DNA of 64,000 nt from an uncultured Alistipes sp. GTDB taxonomy: Bacteria > Bacteroidota > Bacteroidia > Bacteroidales > Rikenellaceae. Under the pieces are notes generated by a model. It had not been told where the DNA came from, searched no databases, and saw nothing but the letters and a program-made list of their open reading frames with translations. The DNA lies in the NCBI GenBank assembly GCA_948442615.1, contig CAOJSG010000005.1, positions 1 through 64,000 of the forward strand, in the 5' to 3' direction. Within the stretch, counting starts at the first letter, position 1, and every line of letters starts with the position of its first letter. The translations under genes and the position numbers were made by a program. Shown here one piece after another: positions 25,524-34,955 of the stretch.

Positions 25524-25555
25524 ATTGTTCGTTATTTAAATAAAACGTATATTTG
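25524..25555 (+). promoter_or_regulatory. promoter of the HU gene
   Basis: ATTG (25524-25527, near-match to TTTG), a 20-base spacer and TATATTTG (25548-25555) in a very AT-rich block, 39 bases before the start codon: a strong promoter, as expected for HU. Confidence 0.7.
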
Positions 25556-25593
25556 CAATCCGAATTGAACTTATTTAATACTATTAAAAAGAT

Positions 25594-25866
25594 ATGACTA
25601 AGGTAGATATCGTAAGAGAAATCGCTAAAAGCACCGGTGTCGAGAAAGTGCAGGTGCAGGCCATCGTCGAGGCTTTCATGGACAGCATCAAGACCTCGCT
25701 CACCAACAACAATAACGTCTATCTTCGCGGATTCGGCAGCTTCATCATCAAGAAGCGCGCTCAGAAAGTAGCCCGCAACATATCGAAAAACACGACGATC
25801 ACGATTCCCGAGCACAATATTCCGGCTTTCAAGCCCGCCAAGAGCTTCGCTGCGAAAGTCAAATAA
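25594..25866 (+). CDS. HU family DNA-binding protein
   Basis: A 90-residue histone-like protein. The N-terminal helices MTKVDIVREIAKSTGVEKVQVQAIVEAF, the NNNNVYLRGFGSFIIKKRAQK beta arm and the NISKNTTITIPEHNIPAFKPAKSF end match bacterial HU/IHF proteins; the arm carries IPEHNIPAF where others have the P-x-F/R intercalating loop. It is a homodimeric nucleoid protein that bends DNA. It has a strong AT-rich promoter and is followed 33 bases later by a COX24-like mini-gene, probably on the same message. Confidence 0.95.
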   Translation: MTKVDIVREIAKSTGVEKVQVQAIVEAFMDSIKTSLTNNNNVYLRGFGSFIIKKRAQKVARNISKNTTITIPEHNIPAFKPAKSFAAKVK

Positions 25867-25899
25867 CGTATAAACCAAGAACCTCTAAATTTTAAAACT

Positions 25900-25989
25900 A
25901 TGCCAAACGGAAAGAAGCATAAGCGTCACAAGATGGCTACCCACAAGCGGAAAAAACGTCTTCGCAAGAATCGTCACAAGAAGAAGTAG
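25900..25989 (+). CDS. AURKAIP1/COX24-like basic mini-protein (putative ribosomal protein)
   Basis: A 29-residue reading frame, MPNGKKHKRHKMATHKRKKR and onward, ending RLRKNRHKKK. Sixteen of 29 residues are lysine or arginine and four are histidine. The KMATHKRKKRLRKNRHKKK part resembles the AURKAIP1/COX24 domain of mitochondrial ribosomal protein mS38, and near-identical peptides are widespread between HU and RNase G genes in Bacteroidales (recalled, not searched). It is therefore most likely a small-subunit ribosomal protein, not a chance frame. It is translated 33 bases after HU, and a hairpin follows the stop. Confidence 0.8.
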   Translation: MPNGKKHKRHKMATHKRKKRLRKNRHKKK

Positions 25990-26410
25990 GGTAGCACCTT
26001 TGTGCTCGAAAGGATGGATAAAGCTAAAGGGGCCTTCGGTTCTTTTAGCTTTACCTATTTTCCGCGATCCGATCATCGGCATGCCGCCGGGCGCAGCGGC
26101 GAGGCATGCGGCGGCCACAGGCCGCCGGGCCGCCGCAGGCGCAGTGAGGGCCCGAGGGCGTGCGACCGCCCGGCCTTCGGGGTCGGAGCGTCCGGACCGG
26201 GATCCGGACCGGAAAGGAAATTTTGCCGTTACGCTTTCGCGGCCGTAAAAAAGCGATCGGTGCGGCAGCGGCCGGATCCGCGCACGGGCGGACGACGTAG
26301 GAGCGCGGCTGCCGACACGACGGAGCGACGGAACGGCGTGCTCCGGAAAAACCTGTCCCATAATAATTTCAGCATGTCCGCCGCCGGGCTCCGGCAGGCG
26401 CAACAGATAA
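25990..26410. other. 421-base gap before the RNase G gene
   Basis: After the hairpin at 26019-26053 the sequence is GC-rich with no clear gene and no -7 consensus. The last 60 bases turn AT-richer (AATAATTTC) and may hold a non-canonical promoter. Confidence 0.5.
26019..26053 (+). terminator. hairpin after the HU / COX24-like transcript
   Basis: TAAAGCTAAA (26019-26028) pairs with TTTAGCTTTA (26044-26053) around a loop with a GGCC-TTCG-type core, 30 bases after the mini-gene stop. A few T follow later. Moderate support as a terminator. Confidence 0.5.
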
Positions 26411-27964
26411 ATGAACAGAGAATTAGTAGTAAACGTCAACCCGACCGAAATCTCCATCGCCCTGTGCGAAGACAAGGTGCTCGTCGAACTGAACAAGGAG
26501 CAGTGCCAGACGGGATTCGCCGTAGGAGACATCTATTTCGGCAAGGTGCGCAAGATCATGCCGGGTCTGAACGCGGCATTCGTGAATATCGGGCACGAGA
26601 AAGACGCCTTCATCCATTACCTCGATCTGGGATCGCATTTCCCCTCGCTGCGCAAGATGGTCGCTTCGTACCAGCCCGGCAAGCGGGGCCTGCGCGTCGA
26701 GACCATGAAGCTCGAAGAGCCGATCGAAAAGACGGGCAAGATCGTCGATTACCTCAACGTGGGCGACACGATCATGGTGCAGGTGGCCAAGGAGGCTATC
26801 TCGACCAAGGGCCCGCGGCTGACGGCCGATATTTCGCTCGCCGGGCGCAACGTGGTGCTGGTGCCCTTCTCGTCGAAGGTGTTCCTGTCGCAGAAGATCC
26901 GGTCGGCCGAGGAGAAGAAGCGCCTGAAGCGCGTGGCGGCGGGGGTGCTGCCCAAAAACTTCGGCGTCATCATCCGCACGGCGGCCATGGAGGCCAAGGA
27001 CGAGGACATCGAGCACGACATCCTCACGCAGATCGACCGCTGGCGCAAGACCGTGCAGAACATCCGCAAGAGCACGGCCCCGGCCCAGCTGATGAGCGAA
27101 ATGAGCCGCGCCAACACGATCATCCGCGACACGCTCAACGGGTCGTTCTCGCAGATCGCGGTCAACGACGAGGCGATGTTCAACGAGATCCGCAACTACG
27201 TGAAGGTGATCGACCCCGAAATGGCGAAGATCGTGAAGCTCTACAAGGGCAACGTGCCGATTTTCGATAACTTCGACATCTCGAAGCAGATCAAGTCGCT
27301 CTTCGCCAAGTACGTGTCGCTGCGGCGCGGTGCCTACCTCATCATCGAGCGTACGGAGGCGATGAACGTCATCGACGTCAACTCGGGCAACCGCACCAAG
27401 GCCGAGGACGACCAGGAGCAGACGGCCATGGACGTGAATCTGGCCGCGGCCAAGGAGATCGCCCGCCAGCTGCGGCTGCGCGACCTGGGCGGCATCATCA
27501 TCATCGACTTCATCGACCTGCACAAGGCCCAGAACCGCCAGGCGCTCTACGAGGAGATGGTGAAGCTGATGGCCACGGACAAGGCCAAGCACACGGTGCT
27601 GCCGCTCACGAAGTTCGGGCTGATGCAGATCACGCGCCAGCGGGTGCGCCCCGTGGCCGTGGAGAGCGTGTCGGACGTCTGCCCGACCTGCAACGGCTCG
27701 GGCAAGATCGAACCCACGGTGCTGCTGGACAAGAAGATCGAGAACCAGATCTCGTTCCTCACGGAGGACCGCAAGCAGAAATACGTCAAACTGGTGGTCA
27801 GCCCCTATGTGGCGGCCTATCTGAACAAGGGGCTGCTGTGGTCGATCCGCCGCCGGTGGCAGCGCCGCTACAAGGTGCGGATCGACATCGTGGCCGACCA
27901 GAGCGTCGGGATCGTCGAGGTGCACTACCACGACCGCAAGGACAACGACCTGATCAAGGCGTGA
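26411..27964 (+). CDS. rng: ribonuclease G/E family endoribonuclease
   Basis: A 517-residue RNase E/G catalytic-type enzyme that processes rRNA and starts mRNA decay. An S1-like RNA-binding domain covers residues 35-145 (GDIYFGKVRKIMPGLNAAFVNIG). The magnesium site is formed by D322 (IDVNSG) and D366 (IIDFIDL). The zinc-link CPTC (C424, C427) joins subunits. There is no long unstructured degradosome tail, so it is of RNase G size. It stands alone between the HU unit and mfd; a weak GC-rich inverted repeat lies just past the stop (27971-28002). Confidence 0.95.
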   Translation: MNRELVVNVNPTEISIALCEDKVLVELNKEQCQTGFAVGDIYFGKVRKIMPGLNAAFVNIGHEKDAFIHYLDLGSHFPSLRKMVASYQPGKRGLRVETMKLEEPIEKTGKIVDYLNVGDTIMVQVAKEAISTKGPRLTADISLAGRNVVLVPFSSKVFLSQKIRSAEEKKRLKRVAAGVLPKNFGVIIRTAAMEAKDEDIEHDILTQIDRWRKTVQNIRKSTAPAQLMSEMSRANTIIRDTLNGSFSQIAVNDEAMFNEIRNYVKVIDPEMAKIVKLYKGNVPIFDNFDISKQIKSLFAKYVSLRRGAYLIIERTEAMNVIDVNSGNRTKAEDDQEQTAMDVNLAAAKEIARQLRLRDLGGIIIIDFIDLHKAQNRQALYEEMVKLMATDKAKHTVLPLTKFGLMQITRQRVRPVAVESVSDVCPTCNGSGKIEPTVLLDKKIENQISFLTEDRKQKYVKLVVSPYVAAYLNKGLLWSIRRRWQRRYKVRIDIVADQSVGIVEVHYHDRKDNDLIKA

Positions 27965-28140
27965 CGCGGCGCCGTCCGGGCCGAGCGGCCGGGGCGGACG
28001 GCGTGTCCGATCCGGCCCGGAGGCTGCGGTGCGGCCGCCCGCGGGCCGCAGGCGGGGAGGCGTTCGGATAACCGGCGTCTTCGGCAGGCGCGGCTTCGGG
28101 CGCAGGCCGCGGGACGCCTCATTTCCTTTTGAATTTGAAG

Positions 28141-31100
28141 ATGACCGCTAAGGAACAGTTGGCGCAATTCGCCGATGCGTCGGAAAAGCTCGGCCTGCTG
28201 TGCCGCGAATACGAACGAAAGCAAACCACCGTCCATCTGAAAGAGCTGGCCGGCGGGGCTTTCCCGTTCTATGCCGCCGCCGCGGTCCGGCGTGTCGGGG
28301 GGCTGCACGTGTTCGTGGCGGACGACCGCGATGCCGCGGCCTATCTGCTGAACGACTTCTACAACCTGCTCGACGAGCGGCGCGTCTACTTTTTCCCGAC
28401 CTCCTACAAGCGTTCGGCGGCCTACGGGGCCGAAGATGCGCAGGGCGTGGTGCAGCGTACGGCGGCGCTGGGTGCCGTGCGCGCGTGGGACGGGGACTAT
28501 ACGATCGTCTGCACCTATCCCGAGGCGCTGGCCGAGCGGGTCGCCGACGCGGCCGAGCTGCAGCGCGAAACGATCGCGGTGCGGGTGGGCGATTCGGTCT
28601 CGATCGCCGTGCTGGAGCAGTGCCTGGCCGATGCGGGGTTCGTGCGGGTCGACTTCGTCTACGAACCGGGGCAGTATTCGGTGCGCGGCGGCATCGTCGA
28701 CGTCTTCTCCTACTCGGAGAGCAAACCCTACCGCGTCGATTTCTTCGGCGACGAGGTGGATTCGATCCGGCGATTCGAGATTTCGAGCCAGCTGTCGTCC
28801 GAACGGCTCGACCGGATCGAGATCGTTCCGAACCTCAACGCGCGGGCCGCTGCCGCCGCGAAGGTCTCGCTGGCGCGTTTCGCCGGGGAGGATGCGGCCT
28901 GGTGGTTCGTCGATGCGGACCATGCGCTGCGCCGCGTGAACGAGGTGCGCCGCAAGCTGCTGGGCGACATGGAGGAGCCGCAGCGGATCGACGAGTACGT
29001 CGTCAGCCGCAACATCCTGCTGGCCGACCTGGCCGGAATGCGCCTGCTGTCGCTGCGCGACAACCTGAAGGAGCGTCCGGCGGTGGCCGAGGTGCTCTTC
29101 TCGACGGCGCCGCAGCCGGCCTTCAACAAGAATTTCGAGCTGCTGGCCGACGACATGATCCGCAATGCGCAGCGCGGCTATACGACCTGGATCCTCTCGG
29201 AAAACAAGGCGCAGACGGAGCGTCTGGAGCATATCTTCCACCAGGTCGGGCGCGGCCGGGCCGCCGTGCGGCCGCTGTCGGCGACGCTGCACGAGGGGTT
29301 CGTCGACAACGACCTGCGGCTGTGCCTCTATACCGACCACCAGATCTTCGACCGCTACCAGCGCTACCGCATCAACGGCGAGATCCGCCGCGACGAGCAG
29401 ATGACCGTCGCCGAGCTCAACCGGCTCAAACCGGGCGACTACGTGGTGCACATCGATCACGGCGTGGGGCGCTTCGACGGACTGGTGAAGATCGCCGAAA
29501 ACGGCAAGACCCACGAGGCGATCAAGCTGGTCTACAAGGACGGCGACGTGCTGTTCGTCAACGTCCATTCGCTGCACCGCATCTCGCGCTACAAGTCGGG
29601 CGACGGCGAGCCGCCGAAGGTCTACAAGCTGGGCAACGGCGCCTGGCAGAAGCTCAAGAACGCCACCAAGAAGGCCGTCAAGGATATCTCGCGGCAGCTC
29701 ATCGCGCTCTACGCGCGGCGCAAGGCGTCGAAGGGGTTCGCCTTTTCGGCGGACGGTTACCTGCAGCACGAGCTGGAGGCCTCGTTCCGCTGGGAGGATA
29801 CGCCCGACCAGCAGAGCGCCGTCGCCGCCGTCAAGCGCGACATGGAGTCCGATCAGCCGATGGACCGGCTGGTCTGCGGCGACGTGGGATTCGGCAAGAC
29901 CGAGGTGGCCATCCGTGCGGCGTTCAAGGCGGCGACCGACGGCAAGCAGGTGGCGGTGCTGGTGCCGACGACCATTCTGGCCTTGCAGCACTACCGTTCG
30001 TTCGCCGAGCGGCTGCGCGATTTCCCGGTGCGTGTCGAGTACCTCAACCGCACCAAAAGCGCGAAGGAGGTGGCGCAGATCCGCGAAGATTTGGCGGCGG
30101 GGAGGATCGACATCCTGATCGGCACGCACAAGATGTTGGGCAAGCAGATCCGCTTCCGCGACCTGGGGCTGCTCATCATCGACGAGGAGCAGAAGTTCGG
30201 CGTGGCGGCCAAGGAGAAGCTCACCGAGATGAGCGTGTCGGTCGATACGCTGACGCTCACGGCCACGCCCATCCCGCGCACGTTGCAGTTCTCGCTGATG
30301 GGCTCGCGCGACCTGTCGGTCATCTCGACGCCCCCGCCCAACCGGCAGCCGATCGTCACGGAGTCCTACGTCTTCTCGGAGGAGATCGTCCGCGACGCCG
30401 TCGAGACGGAGCTGGCGCGGGGCGGACAGGTCTATTTCGTCCACAACCGGGTCGAGGATCTGCCCGCGCTGCAGGGGCTGGTGACGCGCCTCTGCCCGAA
30501 GGCCCGCGTGGCGACCGGCCACGGCAAAATGCCGGCCGAGGAGCTCGAGCGGCTCATCATGGACTTCATCTACGGCGAGTACGACGTGTTGATCTCGACC
30601 ACGATTGTCGAGAACGGCATCGACATCCCCAATGCCAATACGATCATCATCAACAATGCCCAGCAGTTCGGACTGAGCGACCTGCACCAGCTGCGCGGCC
30701 GCGTGGGGCGCAGCGACCGCAAGGCCTACTGCTACCTGCTCTCGCCGCCCGACGAGCTGCTGTCGTCCGACGCGCGGCGCCGCCTGCGGGCCATCGAGGA
30801 GTTCTCGGACCTCGGGTCGGGCTTCAACATCGCCATGCAGGACCTCGACATCCGCGGCGCGGGCAACCTGCTGGGGGCCGAGCAGAGCGGATTCATCGCC
30901 GACATCGGCTTCGAGACCTACCAGAAGATCATGAACGAGGCGATCGCCGAGCTGCGGGCCGAGGGGCTGGACGTCGCCGGGCTGGACACCCGCGAGCGGG
31001 AGGTGGTCGAACAGCTGCGCTTCATCGACGACGCCGTCATCGAGATCGAGGTCGAGGCGTCGCTGCCCGACGCCTACGTCGCGCAGCAGGCCGAGCGTCT

Positions 31101-31470
31101 GAAACTCTACCGCGAGCTGGACTCCACGAAGGACGAGGCGGCCCTGCAGGCTTTCGAGGCGCGTCTGGTCGACCGCTTCGGTCCGCTGCCGCGCGCCGCG
31201 CAGGAGCTGCTCAACGTGGTGCGGCTGCGGTGGGAGGCGATCCGGCTGGGCATGGAGCGCGTGAAGGTGAAGAACGGGCTGATGATCGTCCATTTCGTCG
31301 GCGAGGAGAACTCGCCCTACTACAAGAGCGAGGTCTTCATGGAGCTGCTGCGGCGGGTGACGCAGCGTCCGGACCGTTTCGTCCTCAAGCAGCACAATAA
31401 TCGGCTGGCGATGACCGTTAGACAGATCAAAGGGGTCGAGGACGCCTGGAAGGTCCTGCGGGAGTTGTGA
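28141..31470 (+). CDS. mfd: transcription-repair coupling factor Mfd
   Basis: A 1109-residue SF2 translocase, normal for Mfd. The order is UvrB-homology module at the N terminus, the RNA-polymerase-interacting domain at about residues 420-500 (LKPGDYVVHIDHGVGRFDG), then RecG-like motor domains with Walker A GDVGFGKT (580-587) and the DEEQ box (681-684). A TRG motif region near FGLSDLHQLRGRVGRS follows, and a C-terminal D7 domain closes the protein. It removes stalled RNA polymerase and recruits UvrA. The ATG at 28141 is preferred to an upstream TTG. The stop overlaps the start of coaX by GTGA, so the two are translationally coupled. Confidence 0.96.
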   Translation: MTAKEQLAQFADASEKLGLLCREYERKQTTVHLKELAGGAFPFYAAAAVRRVGGLHVFVADDRDAAAYLLNDFYNLLDERRVYFFPTSYKRSAAYGAEDAQGVVQRTAALGAVRAWDGDYTIVCTYPEALAERVADAAELQRETIAVRVGDSVSIAVLEQCLADAGFVRVDFVYEPGQYSVRGGIVDVFSYSESKPYRVDFFGDEVDSIRRFEISSQLSSERLDRIEIVPNLNARAAAAAKVSLARFAGEDAAWWFVDADHALRRVNEVRRKLLGDMEEPQRIDEYVVSRNILLADLAGMRLLSLRDNLKERPAVAEVLFSTAPQPAFNKNFELLADDMIRNAQRGYTTWILSENKAQTERLEHIFHQVGRGRAAVRPLSATLHEGFVDNDLRLCLYTDHQIFDRYQRYRINGEIRRDEQMTVAELNRLKPGDYVVHIDHGVGRFDGLVKIAENGKTHEAIKLVYKDGDVLFVNVHSLHRISRYKSGDGEPPKVYKLGNGAWQKLKNATKKAVKDISRQLIALYARRKASKGFAFSADGYLQHELEASFRWEDTPDQQSAVAAVKRDMESDQPMDRLVCGDVGFGKTEVAIRAAFKAATDGKQVAVLVPTTILALQHYRSFAERLRDFPVRVEYLNRTKSAKEVAQIREDLAAGRIDILIGTHKMLGKQIRFRDLGLLIIDEEQKFGVAAKEKLTEMSVSVDTLTLTATPIPRTLQFSLMGSRDLSVISTPPPNRQPIVTESYVFSEEIVRDAVETELARGGQVYFVHNRVEDLPALQGLVTRLCPKARVATGHGKMPAEELERLIMDFIYGEYDVLISTTIVENGIDIPNANTIIINNAQQFGLSDLHQLRGRVGRSDRKAYCYLLSPPDELLSSDARRRLRAIEEFSDLGSGFNIAMQDLDIRGAGNLLGAEQSGFIADIGFETYQKIMNEAIAELRAEGLDVAGLDTREREVVEQLRFIDDAVIEIEVEASLPDAYVAQQAERLKLYRELDSTKDEAALQAFEARLVDRFGPLPRAAQELLNVVRLRWEAIRLGMERVKVKNGLMIVHFVGEENSPYYKSEVFMELLRRVTQRPDRFVLKQHNNRLAMTVRQIKGVEDAWKVLREL

Positions 31471-32210
31471 ATCTGATCGTCGACATAGGCAATACGCGCG
31501 CGAAACTGGCCGTCGTGGCCGAAGGCGAGGTGGTGGCGCAGCGGAGCGTCGAGCGGCTGCGCGCGCAGGATCTCGACGGGATGCTCGCCGCATGGCCCGG
31601 CGTGCGCCGGGCCATCGTGTCGTCGACGCGGGGCTCCGCCTCCGAGGCGGCCGAGTGGCTGCGCCGGCGCGTGGCGTATGTCTTGGAGTTCGGCAGCCGG
31701 ACGCCGGTCCCGATCGGCAACGCCTACGCCACGCCCGAGACGCTGGGCTGCGACCGGCTGGCGGCGGCCGTGGGGGCCGCGACGCGCTGCCCGGGGCGCA
31801 ACGCGCTGATCGTCGACTTCGGCACGGCCGTCACCGTCGATCTGCTGACGGCCGACGGGGTCTTCCGCGGCGGGTGCATCTCTCCGGGCGCGACGACGCG
31901 CTTCCGCGCGCTGCACGACTATACGGCTTCGCTGCCGCTGTGCGAGGCGTGCGAAGCCTGGGAGGAGGTGGGAACCACCACGCGCTCGGCCGTCGTGGCG
32001 GGCGTGATGCAGGGCCTCGCTTTCGAAATCGAAGGCCACGTGCGCGAAGCGGAGCGGCGTTACGGCGATTTGTGCATATTTTTTACGGGCGGAGAGGCAA
32101 AATACTTTGCGAAACGAATTAAAAACACGATATTTGCAGACTGTAATTTGGTCTTTTGCGGATTGAACAGAATTTTAGAGTACAATGCGAGTGAAGAAAA
32201 CCTTATTTAA
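31467..32210 (+). CDS. coaX: type III pantothenate kinase
   Basis: A 247-residue CoaX that phosphorylates pantothenate, the first step of CoA synthesis; this class is insensitive to CoA feedback and needs a monovalent cation. The ASKHA-fold motifs are DIGNTRAK at residues 6-13, GCDRLAA in the middle and DFGTAVTVDLL; the latter two contribute to substrate and ATP binding. The start is GTG, overlapping the mfd stop codon by four bases. The 3' end overlaps the next gene by 26 bases in another frame. Confidence 0.93.
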   Translation: MNLIVDIGNTRAKLAVVAEGEVVAQRSVERLRAQDLDGMLAAWPGVRRAIVSSTRGSASEAAEWLRRRVAYVLEFGSRTPVPIGNAYATPETLGCDRLAAAVGAATRCPGRNALIVDFGTAVTVDLLTADGVFRGGCISPGATTRFRALHDYTASLPLCEACEAWEEVGTTTRSAVVAGVMQGLAFEIEGHVREAERRYGDLCIFFTGGEAKYFAKRIKNTIFADCNLVFCGLNRILEYNASEENLI

Positions 32211-33552
32211 GCTTCTCGTCGCGGCCGTGGCGGCTGTTCCCGTCGTCGCGTCGGCCCAGACGAGCAGCATCAATGCATTCTCTCCCTATACGATGTACGG
32301 TATCGGGGAGCTCAATACGCAGGGTACCCTCATTACGCGGTCGATGGGCGGCGCGGGCGTGGCCATGCGCAACGCCGGTGCGATCAACCTGCTCAACCCG
32401 GCCTCTTACAGCACCGCGATCCAGAAGAGCTTCCTCTTCGATTTCGGGGTCGAAGGGCAGAACTATTACAACTCGCAGCACTATGCGGGCGAGCGCAAGC
32501 ACACGGCCTACAATACGTTCAATTTCCACGATATCGCCTTCCAGCTGCCCGTCTCCAAGAAACTGGGCTTCGGGTTCAGCCTCACTCCGTACAGTTCGGT
32601 CGGCTACCGCACGCAGTTCGACCAGCCGTACGATCCGTCCAATCCGTCGGACGACGACATCTGGGGCAACGTGGGGCGCATCAACTACGCCTATCAGGGC
32701 GAGGGCGACGTCACGGAGGTGAAGTTCGGCCTGGGCTGGGAGATCTTCAAGAACTTCTCGGTGGGCGTGGCCGCCCAGTACTACTGGGGCGACATCGACC
32801 GCAGCTTCGTCATGACGCCCGTGAGCATCACCGGCGACGGAACGTATGTCTCGACGGTGGGTATCGACAACTACGGCATCTCGAGCTTCAAGGGGCAGAT
32901 CGGCGTGCAGTGGAACCCGATCCTGGACCGCAAGCGGATGCTGACCGTCGGTGCGACCTACGACTTCGGCGGCGATCTGTCGCCCGAGGTCTCCAAGCGG
33001 CTCTACGTGGGCGACATGTACAATTCGCTCATCAAGGACGAGACGGAGAGCCTGCCGCTGGTGCTGCCGCGCCAGGTGGCCGTCGGACTCTACTATCAGG
33101 TGGCCAAGTGGTCGCTGGGGCTGGACTACGTATACCAGAACTGGGGCGGCGTCAACAGTCGCACGGAGATGACGGGCAGCGGTCTGAAAGTTGCGTACGC
33201 CAACACGAGCACGGTGAAGTTCGGCGTGGAGTTCATCCCGAACCGCTATGACGTGCGCCGTTTCTTCAACCGGTGGTCGTACCGTGCGGGCTTCCGCTAC
33301 GGCGACTACAACCAGATCTTCGGCGGCCAGCGCATCGCGCAGTACGCCGTGACGCTGGGCGTGAGCGTGCCGGTCAAGTTCCTGGCCGTGTCGGCGATCG
33401 ACGTGGGTCTGGAATACGGACAGCGGGGCGGCAATGTCGCCGACCGGCTGGGCCTCGTCAAACAGCAGTATTTCAAGTTCGCGATCGGCTTCACGCTCTT
33501 CGCCGGCGCCGAGAACGGCGAATACTGGTTCCTGCGGCAGAAATACGATTGA
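32185..33552 (+). CDS. FadL/OmpP1-like outer-membrane barrel protein
   Basis: A 455-residue exported barrel with a signal peptide (MRVKKTLFKLLVAAVAAVPVVASAQ). The N-terminal INAFSPYTMYGIGELNTQGTLITRSMGGAGVAMRNAGAINLLNPAS region is the typical plug of FadL/TodX-like Bacteroidetes proteins, followed by many long strands and ending FLRQKYD. It may move hydrophobic compounds or help envelope assembly; cargo is unknown. It is embedded in the coaX-lptC operon, starting 26 bases before the coaX stop, an arrangement I recall as common in Bacteroidales. Confidence 0.8.
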   Translation: MRVKKTLFKLLVAAVAAVPVVASAQTSSINAFSPYTMYGIGELNTQGTLITRSMGGAGVAMRNAGAINLLNPASYSTAIQKSFLFDFGVEGQNYYNSQHYAGERKHTAYNTFNFHDIAFQLPVSKKLGFGFSLTPYSSVGYRTQFDQPYDPSNPSDDDIWGNVGRINYAYQGEGDVTEVKFGLGWEIFKNFSVGVAAQYYWGDIDRSFVMTPVSITGDGTYVSTVGIDNYGISSFKGQIGVQWNPILDRKRMLTVGATYDFGGDLSPEVSKRLYVGDMYNSLIKDETESLPLVLPRQVAVGLYYQVAKWSLGLDYVYQNWGGVNSRTEMTGSGLKVAYANTSTVKFGVEFIPNRYDVRRFFNRWSYRAGFRYGDYNQIFGGQRIAQYAVTLGVSVPVKFLAVSAIDVGLEYGQRGGNVADRLGLVKQQYFKFAIGFTLFAGAENGEYWFLRQKYD

Positions 33553-33599
33553 CGCGAGAAGAGACTTAAATGAAATAAACTCAAAAAACCAACTGATCG

Positions 33600-34934
33600 A
33601 TGAAACGAGTAAAATTCGTATTGGCAGCCGCATGCGCGCTTTTCGCTGCGAGCGCGATGGCACAGGATTTCAGCGACCCCAAATACGCGAAGTGGGGCGA
33701 CACTCCCGAGCAGCGGCAGGCGAACATTCTGAACAGCAACTTCCTGAAGGAGTCGGTGGACAACCGCAACTGGGACGAAGCCGCGAAGTATGTGAAGATT
33801 CTGATCGACGAGGCTCCCGCCGGGTCGCAGAACACCTACATCCGCGGTACGACGATCTACAAGAACAAGATCAACCGTGCCAAGAGCGTGGCCGAGAAGA
33901 ACATGTACACCGACTCGCTGATGCTCATGTACGACCTGCGCGCCAAGTATTTCGGCGACCATCCCAAGCAGGGTACCCCCTACATTCTCGACCGCAAGGC
34001 CCGCGAGTACGTCATCTATCGTCCGGCCGACCGTGCGGGAATCCGCAAGGCCTTCCGCGAGGCGATCGAGGCGGCCGACTCCGACGTCAACCCCGAGACC
34101 GTGGTGCTCTATTTCAGCAACCTGTGCGAGGACTACAAGAATACGGACGAGGTGATGCCCGACGAGATCATCGCCGAGTACGACCGGCTGGCACTCGTCT
34201 TCGAGGGCAATCTCGAGGCCGCCGACTTCAAGAGCCAGTTCGATGCGGCGTTCGGTCTGAGCGGCGCTGCGAGCTGCGAGAACCTGGAGAAGCTCTTCAA
34301 GGCGAAACTCGAGGCCGCTCCCGACGATGAGGCGCTCCTGGCGCAGGCCGTGGCCCTCATGTCGCGTGCGAAGTGCGACGGCGACTTCTTCTTCTCGATC
34401 GCCGAGAAATATTACATGGTGAAGCCCTCGTCCGAGACCGCGCTGTTCCTGGCCCAGGGATTCCAGGCCAAGGGCGAGTACGACAAGGCGATCAAATACC
34501 TGAACGAGGCGCTCGCGGCCGAAGAGGACAATGCCGAGCGCGAGAAGTTGCTGGTGCGCATCAGCCTGATCGACCTGGTGGCCAACAACTATTCGGGCGC
34601 CGTCGCCGCAGCGCGTCAGGTGCGCGAGCTGAACCCCGAGAACGGCGTCGCCTATTTCGTGCTGGCGCAGTGCTATGCCGCTTCGGCTTCGGCCTGCGGC
34701 GGATTCGCCGGCCAGGCTACGTTCTGGGCCGCCTACGACACGATGGCGCAGGCCGTCAACCTGCTGGAGAACGATCCCGAGTATCTCCCCACGGCCCAGA
34801 GCGCCCTGAAGACCTACCGTGCGCATTTCCCCACCTCGGAGGAGTGCTTCTTCAACGAGCTGAAGGAGGGCCAGCGCTACACCGTATCGTGCGGTACGGC
34901 CGCCGGCGTCTCGACCACGGTGCGTTACCGCTAA
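33600..34934 (+). CDS. exported tetratricopeptide-repeat protein
   Basis: A 444-residue protein with a signal peptide (MKRVKFVLAAACALFAASAMAQ). The rest is helical with TPR-like pairs, best seen at YYMVKPSSETALFLAQGFQAKGEYDKAIKYLNEALAAEED and VANNYSGAVAAARQVRELNPENGVAYFVLAQCYAAS (about residues 275-365). It is probably a periplasmic scaffold. It lies between the FadL-like gene and lptC in what looks like an envelope operon; a role in outer-membrane or LPS assembly is inferred only from this position. Confidence 0.8.
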   Translation: MKRVKFVLAAACALFAASAMAQDFSDPKYAKWGDTPEQRQANILNSNFLKESVDNRNWDEAAKYVKILIDEAPAGSQNTYIRGTTIYKNKINRAKSVAEKNMYTDSLMLMYDLRAKYFGDHPKQGTPYILDRKAREYVIYRPADRAGIRKAFREAIEAADSDVNPETVVLYFSNLCEDYKNTDEVMPDEIIAEYDRLALVFEGNLEAADFKSQFDAAFGLSGAASCENLEKLFKAKLEAAPDDEALLAQAVALMSRAKCDGDFFFSIAEKYYMVKPSSETALFLAQGFQAKGEYDKAIKYLNEALAAEEDNAEREKLLVRISLIDLVANNYSGAVAAARQVRELNPENGVAYFVLAQCYAASASACGGFAGQATFWAAYDTMAQAVNLLENDPEYLPTAQSALKTYRAHFPTSEECFFNELKEGQRYTVSCGTAAGVSTTVRYR

Positions 34935-34955
34935 GCGTCGCGATTGGACAGACGG

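Larger units (their letters stand above)
25205..25593. other. 389-base divergent intergenic region porX / HU
   Basis: Carries the promoters of porX (minus) and HU (plus) at its two ends. The middle holds GC-rich sequence with a short repeat GCGGCGCATGCGGA near 25319 and 25406. No gene is seen. Confidence 0.6.

Noticed and set aside
27971..28002. Terminator after the RNase G gene
   Set aside because: An eight-base GC inverted repeat exists but the spacing is long and there is no T-run.
27925..31593. A 1222-codon open frame antisense to mfd
   Set aside because: Antisense shadow caused by GC-rich codons; mfd on the plus strand has complete family motifs.
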